Positions 46,901 to 50,200 of a stretch of DNA of 64,000 nucleotides are shown in pieces. A program made the position numbers and the translations under genes. The stretch's first letter is position 1. Each line of letters opens with the position of its first letter. Under the pieces are notes generated by a model. It was not told where the DNA came from, did not search any database, and saw nothing but the letters and a program-made list of their open reading frames with translations. This DNA comes from CAZFMJ01 sp964520045 (lineage in GTDB: Bacteria > Elusimicrobiota > Elusimicrobia > Elusimicrobiales > CAZFMJ01): positions 10,919 to 74,918 of the forward strand of contig CAZFMJ010000004.1 of the NCBI GenBank assembly GCA_964520045.1, written 5' to 3'.

Positions 46901-48827
46901 GAACCTCATCGTTTCCGGACAGCCATTGCCATGCTTTAACCACAAGACTGTCTCCGGGCCTGTCGCCGGCAAAGGTTATTGTTCCCGCCAGATTTCCGTA
47001 CTGGATAAGCTGGCCGGTATTAAAATTGAAAGTATACGGCGTGTCCATACACATGCCTTCCGAGCAGAAACTCTGAACTTTGACCATATACTGCGTATAG
47101 GGATCCAGATTACCGCCGGTCAGGGTTATTCTGTACCTGTATTGGCCGGGAACGGGCATATCCACGAACTGAAAACTCTGAAACAGCGAAGTATAATTAA
47201 AATTGCTGCCGTCCATGGTTTTTCCAAACTGCAGATAAGAGCCTATGGCTGAATTGTCATAGGGATATACAAAACCCGTAAAAATGACATCTATGCTTGA
47301 GAGGCTGGGGGAAACGTTCGTGGCGTCGTACTGGGGCAGGGTGTCCCCAACCGACGGATTCATGACAGCGGGCGGAGCGGAAGCGAATGCCCCTGTAGAC
47401 ACATAATCGGCGTACTTTGCTGTGTTATAGCGCCATGAAACTATAACTCCGTTCTGGGAATCAGTAACAGCAGGCTGACCCGACCCATAATAAGGCGGCA
47501 TGGAACCGGAAACATCCACAATAGTCCCCAATGCGCCGGTTGCGGCGGAAACTCTTGAGGCAACTATATGCCCGTTGTTATGCGCATAGCCGGCTATATA
47601 ATAATATCCGTCCTTATACAACAGTCCGTCCCCGCTATTGCGCTGTCCGAAAGGAACATCCCACACCGGCGAACCTCCCCCGCTTGACACTCTTGCGATA
47701 TACTCCGCCGAAGTGCTCCAATTATCCGGAGCCGCTATTGTGGAATAAACAACCGCAAGACCGCCCGGATCAACCGCTACTTCTTCCGGGGAAGCCCATT
47801 TGCCCTCAGCTCCGGCCGCTATAAGCTGGCCTCCGCCGTCCCCTATTGTAAACGCGCCTACGGCATTGCCGTCAGCGTCCACATGCGTCGCGTAGACTTC
47901 GGTATAATTGCCCGCCGCCCTCGTGTCATCCCATACGATATAAAAACCGTCATTTCCGTCTTCCAGAACATCCAATTCGTCTAGCGCCTGGTCGCCCGGC
48001 CCGGTAACAAGCGGTTTGCTCCATACCAAAGAGCCCGAGGCGGACCATTTTGCCCCGTATATGTCCATACTGCCCAAATCGTTTGAGGTCCACACAAAAT
48101 ACCCGCTTCCCGCAGTTGCGCCTCTTATCAATCCGGCATTGCTTAAGTTGGCCGCAATCAAAACAGCTCCGGTGGAATTATGCACGCAGTCCGCGTCGGC
48201 CGTGGGCCATTGGCAGTTTCCGCTGGAATCCAGCCTCTGAACCACACCGCCGACTCCCTCAATCCCCATGCCGACGGCCGCCCCGCCGTCAAGCGTTTCT
48301 ATAAGTTCCCCGCCGCCGGCATAGCCGGGAGACACCTGCTTCGGCCCCCACACAGACATCCCGTCCGGAGCGATCCTGTGCAGGAATATCCTTGAAGGGA
48401 ACTCGTCTCCCACCGACGTCCCTTCATATTCCTGCCAGAATATAATAATGCCGCCCGAGCCGTCGCCTACGGGACTGGCATGACTGCCCTGGGCATTGGT
48501 CGAAACGCTTACTCTCATCGGCACGCCTGAATTCCACATCAGCGCGCCCGTGAGACTCACATGCTGAGCGTACATCTGGGGATAACCGGGATGCTCCGGC
48601 GCAGTGGCGGACCATACCTGATAAAAACCGCCGTTTCCATCGGCAAGATAATAGGTTTCAGAGTCATTGTCATTAAAATCATACCCGGATGAAACCGTAA
48701 TAGGCCATGAAGCATGCGCCTGCCATGCGGTTCCCAATGCAATGCATAAAATTAAAGCCGCGCCTTTGGCGGCGGCTTTCAAATTTGAATAAACCTTTTC
48801 AGTCTTGTTTAACGTAATTTTTTTCAT
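28536..48827 (-). CDS. Giant secreted modular surface protein, 6763 residues
   Basis: One uninterrupted frame of 20,292 bp. A Sec signal peptide (residues 1-39, ending AHA) follows a good ribosome-binding site (AGGTGA). Approximate order: propeller-like repeats 45-480; an Ig-like domain 490-600; about 20 beta-sandwich modules spread over 610-4690, each beginning like GxVxYSGxxxG and ending in an acidic loop like DxNxNGxxDxxEPxG; a second propeller 1140-1490; LecA-like domains near 1855 and 2610; a beta-solenoid-like region 1965-2235; FN3 domains 3050-3430; PPC-like domains near 3530-3660 and 4345-4460; an FlgD-like domain near 4980; carboxypeptidase-regulatory-like domains from 5090; an FlgD/type-A-sorting-like domain 6645-6763. 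No protease or hydrolase motif was seen. It is probably a surface adhesin or sheath component (inference). Confidence 0.9.
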   Translation of the reverse strand: MKKITLNKTEKVYSNLKAAAKGAALILCIALGTAWQAHASWPITVSSGYDFNDNDSETYYLADGNGGFYQVWSATAPEHPGYPQMYAQHVSLTGALMWNSGVPMRVSVSTNAQGSHASPVGDGSGGIIIFWQEYEGTSVGDEFPSRIFLHRIAPDGMSVWGPKQVSPGYAGGGELIETLDGGAAVGMGIEGVGGVVQRLDSSGNCQWPTADADCVHNSTGAVLIAANLSNAGLIRGATAGSGYFVWTSNDLGSMDIYGAKWSASGSLVWSKPLVTGPGDQALDELDVLEDGNDGFYIVWDDTRAAGNYTEVYATHVDADGNAVGAFTIGDGGGQLIAAGAEGKWASPEEVAVDPGGLAVVYSTIAAPDNWSTSAEYIARVSSGGGSPVWDVPFGQRNSGDGLLYKDGYYYIAGYAHNNGHIVASRVSAATGALGTIVDVSGSMPPYYGSGQPAVTDSQNGVIVSWRYNTAKYADYVSTGAFASAPPAVMNPSVGDTLPQYDATNVSPSLSSIDVIFTGFVYPYDNSAIGSYLQFGKTMDGSNFNYTSLFQSFQFVDMPVPGQYRYRITLTGGNLDPYTQYMVKVQSFCSEGMCMDTPYTFNFNTGQLIQYGNLAGTITFAGDRPGDSLVVKAWQWLSGNDEVLVSSVVIPLAGGTTQYAYSLPVQADRSSKITGYVLGNPDMNGQIESGGMEVGVGQTSSGHDFTIYSATGSINMTINYSGSHTGNFYVAFMDNIDGSPIYMSAVSSGAPVTVYNVPAPANLYIFAFVDENGDMEPRGFEPLGYKGTWGPMAYFNTNAVAVAAASDTVVDAGSIDLHEMGSVAGTLNLGLNSGNFRVALVHGDPLAGSLVVEDDEHLYVNTVFNCSTCVYTALYDFSGIVPGTDYAVFAYFDRNDNRSPDAGETFGLSSLGLSVVENATTTVNMPVTQRYYGGTSDLTVNLNYLGSVNAGNYSIVLSTDLGDPYTGAGYVYSPSASGTFKGLSSNTTYFIFSSRDTDSSGSYQKDAVTEPMGWMSYYMGTAGSFSTPLNVVDPAVMAVTLSNKPAGDRVIAEFVNIPGYSGYIESTTDSYFETGVMPSPYFGYDVTINAFVDNNPENGQYDAGESSVTYSVWASSSASNPVVLTFSGGGGGGTPVFSGDFNQTSGAVYDGGDMDMAQGLAYNNGYVYGIAISSGIGGIVYKYDTLGNKQAHAVITELYPTGIAVNNNGVYVTGQIADTGFGTYRYNDSLVLISSAVLSGDASARGITVDNSGNVYVIGSESEAGPHMGPPSDYKFVKYSYDLASPVLGTFDAGGNDEGYGVAVDNTDSSVYLAGYNFIGGTTNYVTAKLNSSLAFVSSGAYTNAYFSEHSWMSIAFKDSTRELFLTGAVPSAQNGRDIGIVRYNSGLAQTAFYQWNGADDAAFIKIAQDGNIYVQGNTYDGMTNDDVVVGKFDADLGYIASAIKSFDQSYEPGGIALDSIGNVYAAGTYLGGAENEYDVSTGKFPYTEFTGGGGGGTGNLQALIDFQGSGSSGDYVVLVSSVGYGRMVSNPSLQPDTNFQFFSLPAPATYYVFAFRDTDGNFQMQRNTGEPFGIARIFVPEGGLGSGTITIVDPAPVAVTMNNKPAGTAYLEFLLTPDEMLREMAPASPWNTELPPSTYFNSMVTAFAFVDNNMNNVYDEGEPNGTSSDNWITGGVPNYITVNFGGGGPVEAGTMTVTAVNAALPYGKLYNDAPMLKFTLAVNSGEAYFNGIELNIVGSVVMANNEISDVAIAKEINGDGKYNYYDDQMVGNIWNMGVSTFTVTTYSNEVITTTPSVYYVLARPNNFSALGKTVSVSIQSKNAFTLSKGYIADGSYPMTSAQMEVSNSVFAGNYENYGNFWVGYNQTANIESTGTWSAGGSYGETGPAGSGSCSAGCKIESAPRGALVARVGYSGAWQLIGVSSTISSGENSGDLFLAMNDDDYYDGNYGELFFKAWIQAKAARWTGNGVTDYATDANNWEGNMPPGYGDDVVFDGVGTNADKQCDWDIFWNTSKSLTLGPSFTGTVRIVQSPSFNQLTVDNAIDIQGGTLDTNGQSLQAKGGITVGGASNGTLFLNAVNSNSPLYLGSAGLTVTSSGTFRSGGASSAFISGVDYGQYPIYILGGTVTVNSAGGTTFDNVLGITLNTGNAVMNNVSFMGLQPGVAALILNPPSGANLTFNNWNFDGSVSTNVNTAGAAYSFNLVMTNASGPKMGSVNERGMDPNNYVTWSPEGGLSGGEIEGQVSYSGSTGGSLYVYLSTSNNPTDPYVLMYSSAQPSFPHTYHFVDLTAPATYYVYAYADGNNNPQGSYGKPGEVYGATGIYLAQGSLVQTGKNITLDNQGTFAGTILKNGDQQGWIIVEAWHATGGLLANKIEFPGYYPYMPYSIPVAPGSDYYVRVFTDVDGDKTWDSFEGSGQFGPNITATAGVVEDNVNLEISSGTAVPGGTMFVSYQPFSGYMSKNTYESEEPILNLGVWTDGLDAYFKYLSLLPAGTSDPSSFKVDVYRDYNGNGMRDYDDEWTGNGYFTASSTAPVVIDLDHLSAPPLVTAATRYFLITAGVINPGQVQNDDSIGVIVSSSGMGLTQGQVSEFAPITSGIRTVKPSVNASAAVCYSEWCGAYMDVNIYGGQTLSISATGQWTVQGTQVDARGGNTYGGIVPGAPLGALIARIGNNPWIYVGTGTTLQYTGFGGGLKLGMNKCDNCSYNDTFGKLFISYAVTGSTTATVMGTITYDGLTSGSITIEAKQWNESGLQVAASTSVALVGGTTVYPYVFSGIPGQRSSMIFAHVSSDEAQMGGYPGDLWLEPGAVRAGIDFRVNPGAGTINSTLSYSGAQTQGVVTAVLFKSFESQPVYTSTCSAAGEPYSAVGTFSLPNVPGPDQYYMAVFIDFNNNGEPDGPEPLGYFGNPGPLSQIGANAVQVAVASAATVNVPSITLYDMGQINGTLALGQLHGEVGVEVWHGAPGGLSSVRENWKEYYVEMCGWTGCANQLEYSLGTLSPGSDYAVFAYVDDNKNRQFDAGEKFGVSQLNLSVSANAVTFANMSIQETLVPPPPPSLTGVAEDVSQIRWTWQDVLSETGYKLLDSTGGFITSLPANTTYYLEDIGTGNTAGAIRGIKSANSYGDSNAVFVPQPVYTLAVIPSVEIVSRTESSIGINLSISGNSAGTRYGIQRSTSSSGGFVTVLAGTAPVAGYLDEGLSPSAAYYYRARTFNAANIASGFSDPMSASTVTLMGAGYSIAGAIIYSGQQSGPIIVRAFTGADFTGLVKSISLQGGNEYYLGDLTNGVNYYVRAFVDVTGDGIKTTNEDSGVAANPINVTGAMAGKNISLMRDTIAPKMPTLLTASAGFMTVNLSWTASVSGDALGYEIERSTSNTFAGNVMRISSSAPAGYATGTAYTDNNPVTGVYSYYRMRTLDWGMNVSSWTSPASVRATSGGSITGIVHAYDTASQGSYHVRVSTSPDANISSIADIIVSTSPNTYTVTGLSDGVYYMRGYRDVNGDFTQSRRNEPSGTHGGIARPFDLYVTQGNTITGKDLIVCNRVPLAVGVSTVTAISEAACRALDRGPDYYTRIFTFEVGYGAGKVTPGSQLNITANAVNGGFSDSYLYLIGPSGDVVTQDDDSNGNGNARINYTVQEEGIYLLEPTSFSPASSGDVEVAMNITGGYNGMVSGTVGYLGSPYANQGQVYVQVFNNLDPYAWPMRFVTASSTGTFEIEGLQDGNFYLKAYWDINNNSMRDAFEPYGYHGSSAPAAFNVSGGLTTDSLNIIMTDPPMGAVSGTLSYTGSKTGNIRIEAGKVRSDCPDCGTRDLDIKKFTYLYSVDRSTTAAYTLTLLEPATQYYIRAYMDLNSNNEKDVLEPYVSSGTINIIAGSTATGVNLLLRDPGTGTTGNSNISGYVHYTPSAGSVSTGTVWIGWALDDEFDNVPYWTTSSSRSVSGGTASWYYSKTNILGNATYYMAAFLDLNGNGLPDDMTLGEPLGFYGTGGEFAPLYIPVSSNAAANVTVQEPAKGSLSGTIYYSNSNTNYGAVRVEAWVENCQGNGCGNRTQINWAQGVASYPFTLNFMGASTSYHLYAFMDTNNSGNHDQGEPNAWSDTSYTVAEGLPTAGVQLNMFDPGQFIGVENIGRISGLVSYSGQQAGSIIVRMFDNAGRTGAPVRTFNTCPAGSSCSYEFLNLSGGMYYLDAYMDTSANGIYDGSFEAYGIIGNSAGINISPAFNQIFDQNGNINDPAYVLVSTGSRAISGAISVLSQNTAGKVRIQLFRYNADKEVMRYPIRSIAENYTQQPVFYSFTDVDDGNYLVQAFLDSNDNYWPDSPQEAWGQSKTVDLGTLVPASGVNFKACYRASIQSGVQVVGSLAASDCVSPERPSSYLDYYTFEGRNGDVVTIEMTGTGFSDKYLYLYRPSTEETGTPHYYNLAASAEPDYVTGNAAISAFTLRETGQYVIGATSLGGAITGEYRLSLNTSGSATGAIAGDARYNGTQGGMIRVGLFNTTDLKNSEPLRGTDMTVSGPFNFTGLPTGSTYYIAGFMDVNLDGNINDGEDFGVYGPSLDNPTPIVLRAGQNISGLQFAINTTTVTPQGPVPAVISGFISYTGAFAGTLRVEAWNDSKFQGYPVAVRSVETGYWPTAYDMQLPGNSQYYFKAFLDMNGNAMPDANEPKGAYQPNNQGPEPRYVSEGEEASGVDFALYDPGISGGDVKGEGWASILPAQIPAGSMFDSTITVRVGPNGLSQNGVIAFSLPFNFYGGLQTGCPQCSNYVSFSTGGAVNPPIAALNSFGSGAEIRLAAGQSLSEGASVYIMLKGLNSPCETGTAVFHVGTSKSGSTPAPLVNGEPSSALVAGTAANISMRMAGSENSYNITLPANSISTMVVEGRDMCWNPAPFAGVTVATVSGQSYDYATGAFAADPNMQFSRNVGLAALAAGQTGITIPAGVSSATFHVRPLTAGFHNIALSYNLGYANTSYMGVQVMAGQAITGANISTGTYNSALTQITINPVDNARAYINFALSDPSIGWHVIISSRTFREGVTTTAIWESWGWGQPYLGQVVWDGHYSPWINYGSVVPSGVYYVKIEVGSLSNTDLRIDVTVPQVSGRVLDAGVVPSRPLAGVNINASGPSGWGQTVTDSNGNYSIPGLAAGTYNFQFTKPEYASISTNVIVNAAGATRNASMRGAPALILIPSFSGVNSNTADQWGWINVHTDNWDRVYNGGLRLIGGTTNFDDGGSWDASTGQIVYRSRIRFDVEAGTYTVDAQLYGYGNVSATAYVGSIGAVVNLSPFSRKANVSGLVKLPAGALNANGTWISVNAMPQDMSSSNQGAWGGIWLEPNLSSGTYNLFGVDPGTYVIRGQVPGFSGVSSTFPVVVAYTDRVVDLPEFNTGGQITGTVSIKGSASAMSNFELLDTKPECIDGQHNGCAFKVWINVWSPATFSNGWAEVYLSTGTVSGSEQIASSAYTITGLESNSSYQLFANLDRRSNGPGEFSTPGGFPKIVPVPVTNNAGDFSFELASGVINGTIYLPETVNGAPTTAADFQQVSMTGRILNSDNPYATTDSGIYMADITGTSGGEGLPGLVINGSRAVFRVEGLETQTMEIIFTFKATGRSKTYQLKVVNGAVTNVVVDLRDETYAVSGAVVATQISNPDFNTSQKIVQNSSFTLAAGYPAYAVGTVIPIEAVRREMTQTGIVLSDTYDPMRTRVGYITAAGSYTVSGLQEGVYTLRTLPLQLCATCAVSVPKQEKIVTVRRSDYLSGNVMVNGTAVSTGAVNFTLFDGVDVSGNISIANDIQDARSLQLTLLNNSNQVVRSTAAMLGNVFTNTLSNSAAYSMAGLQRGGYYTLQVRDVKDSSGTVKYVASPIKFPDVTVTGGLQQNLSNQNVILKQGAFLKFKLRDMNTVSIIAQNNASLLAPNFSCYAISNPWVQGGYYLSGTSVTVNGIGRPVEYDGTVKIGPVLPDIYYDVRCEQTSWDIGYMRQGAQNYSPVIKTGIKPVAGETRDLGVFDLNQGQALTGLVVNSDGGAPLANVKMLAKPSYVVNPMTIQTMTNRDGRYSVWVSTYISRYFDITAAPREQTANVSGSTEVYKETVKRAIDLTKTTEVNFSLEQMRGDLQGTIVTVDSGPLSYPFGDMRGFPVAAVFIQPYGTLPKNNPMGDIEAITDPDGRFEVLGLSVGTYTIRAVSLNYAVTNATFAITQAGSKDIGSVVLEKGATISGAIRKPDTTAPGGWTSPSANEIGMIVAANDGFTEFVVGTVLVNSESNTVDQYAISGFKPDITYVMALVPPFGGDIVFPVEGMVRFTQAESTASVPGQILTFRPAIGDCAATTKRTLDLAGATQFQLKFTCSKALRNRLPSDNDLDAIILSSGTGSFVLGSKTISFDRKQMTAAYKPGAGENRFQIIISSAYINEIDPNSLERANFMIYKTFDFYTGISAGAQEKITNMNGGMVELESASTETEHTSAEFEAGSFALEGSTYAVVNTTVTVVIRRFEDSGNAFTTVSVSKYDDGENIAKIAASKGLPVELYGAILAVKNQDGGGYKAQAGGAGSATNYTPFSSFYDFFLPAGISHTLQKKARITLSYDLTKSTATNNPDMLNVYYLPCSSCSYQIQEDGKAVDPFNNTISVNIGHMSVYTVFYSTLVTVAPVVGSTVAYTGTEFKAYNFPNPFNLSLKTKSTNMLAGMGGYTAGAQCVTRGTCIRIFVPAGMSGNLLLKIYNMAGELVWDDTLPYTAGQTTVYAWNGVNKTGQPVASGVYIGEIKLDGKKDFFKMAVVKDSRYQ
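40680..41025 (-). other. Second LecA (PA-IL)-like lectin domain in the giant protein
   Basis: Residues about 2602-2716. The order DVNIYGGQTLSISATGQWTV, a Gly/Pro loop, GALIARIGNNPWIYVGTG, then LKLGMNKCDNCSYNDTFGKL follows the LecA fold, in which the last loop binds calcium and galactose. The loop here differs from LecA (NKCDN...YND instead of ND...NN), so sugar binding is uncertain. Confidence 0.45.
42130..42935 (-). other. Beta-solenoid-like region in the giant protein
   Basis: Residues about 1965-2233. It starts ATDANNWEGNMPPGYGDDVV, then has short repeating strands rich in T, N and G (SLTLGPSFTGTVRI, GGTLDTNGQSLQAKGGITVG, LYLGSAGLTVTSSGTF). This resembles right-handed beta-helix or autotransporter-adhesin-type passenger sequence. 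Confidence 0.45.
42955..43280 (-). other. First LecA (PA-IL)-like lectin domain in the giant protein
   Basis: Residues about 1850-1958. NIESTGTWSAGGSYGETGPA, a cysteine pair (CSAGC), GALVARVGYSGAWQLIGVSS and LFLAMNDDDYYDGNYGELFF run in the same order as LecA of Pseudomonas aeruginosa. The acidic ND..D.N loop is well placed for calcium. The galactose specificity of LecA cannot be assumed. Confidence 0.5.
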
Positions 48828-48855
48828 ATATATTCACCTTTTTTTAACGAAGATG

Positions 48856-48915
48856 ATCAACTGCTCACCATCACTTTCTGCTCATCACTTAAAACTTACC
48901 GCCAACTTACGACTT
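48856..48915. repeat. GTAAGTT-type degenerate repeat upstream of the giant gene
   Basis: On the minus strand: GAAGTCGTAAGTTGGCGGTA, then AGTTTTAAGTGATGAGCAG and AAAGTGATGGTGAGCAG. It fills the 91-bp gap between the beta-barrel gene and the giant gene and is related to the GTAAGCG heptamers at 50083-50117. Confidence 0.55.
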
Positions 48916-48918
48916 CTT

Positions 48919-50157
48919 TTAAAATTCGTAAGAAAATCCGAGCAAATACGTTGTCACGTCAAAATTATATCTGTAAAGCTTTTCATACGACATATTCGAT
49001 ACCTGCTTCCCGTACTGAAAGGAAACCAGCCCCTTAAAACCCGGAGCAAGCGGATATGACGCCGAAGCCGAAAGAAGCCACTCATTCATATAAATGCTGT
49101 CTGTTCCGTAAAGGCCCGCCGAATCCTGAATCGGCCTTTTGGAATATTTCGTCCTTCCCACACCGGCGCCCGCCCTGATCTCTGTAAATTTTTTATCGTC
49201 ATTTGCTAAAGGGATCTGCACCGCCATATCGACTCCGAACCTGTACTTGTTATAATTGTAGTAATCCGCCAGATAGGTCGTTCTCTGCGCGTCATAGCTG
49301 TTCTGGTTGGAGCGGTTTGCCAACAGAGTAAAACCGACCCCAGGAATAAGCTTCACGCCTTTGGCTGTTTTGTTCGGCACTTTCCAACTTAAATCAAACA
49401 TTCCCATGGTATCGTTTCTTGTGCCTGTTTCAAACTGGCCGGCGGTGTTAATCACATGCTGTTCATCATACGCCCTTGCGGTTAAATTGCCGGATACCGC
49501 AAGAACCGACCCCCCGGCATTTCCGGTTACGGAAAAAGTGACCCCATGGTTTACCGAATTAAGCACCTCAGAACCTGCCATTTCTCTGGCAAGACTGCCC
49601 GCCGACTGGCCCGCTATCTGGGATTCCAAAGAGGTGTAATTAAGAAAATTGATCAAATAAAAATCATATCCCAAGCGCACTGAAAACGGATCATTATAAA
49701 GGTATTCGCATTCAAGCGAAAAAGCGGGTTTATGATAGTCAAAAAGCCCTTTGCCCCATTTTTCATCTTTTGTTTCCTTTAAAAGATCCCATTTAAACTC
49801 CGCTTCCGGCTTTATCCTTAATTTCGGAGAAATCGAATATATTCCCCGCACGGCCACCTTATGGTCCATCCTTTCCTGGAAAAGCGTACCGCCTCCCACC
49901 AAATCAGTAACCTGTTTTGTGCCCTGATATCTTCCGCTATATAAAGGAATAAGGGTTAACTCTCTGGACATTTTGACGGAAGCCGAAGCAAGGGCGCTTG
50001 CATTCCCGGAAAGCGCTCCCTCCTGCCCCGAAAAGAAATACTGCCCGCCCAAAAACGAGGCGTTGAAATAAGGAGTGACTTCGTAAGCCGTAAGCGGTAA
50101 GTTGTAAGCGGTAAGTAAAAAAACAACCAAAGAAAATAAGCGTGTGTAAAATCTCAT
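48919..50157 (-). CDS. Outer-membrane beta-barrel protein
   Basis: A 412-residue protein with a signal peptide. Residues 14-26 (LLTAYNLPLTAYE) are encoded by a five-copy heptamer repeat, an odd origin for the signal's C-region. After cleavage the chain is a run of amphipathic beta-strands with aromatic ends and short turns (SVRLGYDFYLINFL, KYRFGVDMAVQIPL, FTEIRAGAGVGRTKY, YNFDVTTYLLGFSYEF), ending in F as outer-membrane barrels do. I estimate 16-20 strands. No specific family is recognised. It stands between the FecR-domain gene (43 bp) and the giant gene (91 bp), so it may be a pore or assembly factor for the giant protein (inference). Confidence 0.75.
   Translation of the reverse strand: MRFYTRLFSLVVFLLTAYNLPLTAYEVTPYFNASFLGGQYFFSGQEGALSGNASALASASVKMSRELTLIPLYSGRYQGTKQVTDLVGGGTLFQERMDHKVAVRGIYSISPKLRIKPEAEFKWDLLKETKDEKWGKGLFDYHKPAFSLECEYLYNDPFSVRLGYDFYLINFLNYTSLESQIAGQSAGSLAREMAGSEVLNSVNHGVTFSVTGNAGGSVLAVSGNLTARAYDEQHVINTAGQFETGTRNDTMGMFDLSWKVPNKTAKGVKLIPGVGFTLLANRSNQNSYDAQRTTYLADYYNYNKYRFGVDMAVQIPLANDDKKFTEIRAGAGVGRTKYSKRPIQDSAGLYGTDSIYMNEWLLSASASYPLAPGFKGLVSFQYGKQVSNMSYEKLYRYNFDVTTYLLGFSYEF
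50083..50117. repeat. Five exact tandem heptamers (GTAAGYN) inside a coding region
   Basis: GTAAGCC, GTAAGCG, GTAAGTT, GTAAGCG, GTAAGTA lie end to end with no spacer, within the signal-peptide coding part of the beta-barrel gene. Five units of seven bases make 35 bp. Confidence 0.85.
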
Positions 50158-50200
50158 TATATACCCCTCCTGAGCTATATATGACGACCCTGGTTAACCG

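Larger units (their letters stand above)
34758..46994 (-). repeat. Array of about 20 degenerate beta-sandwich modules with acidic loops in the giant protein
   Basis: Each module is about 90-120 residues, sometimes separated by other domains. Starts include GSINMTINYSGSHTG, GEIEGQVSYSGSTGG, GRISGLVSYSGQQAG and AVISGFISYTGAFAG. Ends include AFVDENGDMEPRGFEP, AVFIDFNNNGEPDGPEP, AYWDINNNSMRDAFEP and AFLDMNGNAMPDANEP. The Dx(N/D)xNGxxDxxE loop resembles calcium-binding EF-hand-like or TSP3-like loops. I count 20 starts and 21 loops. Confidence 0.75.

Noticed and set aside
29166..48240. Many plus-strand ORFs of 60-135 codons opposite the giant gene
   Set aside because: They are shadow frames of a strongly biased coding strand: no ribosome-binding sites, no protein-like domains, rich in Arg, Pro and Ser.
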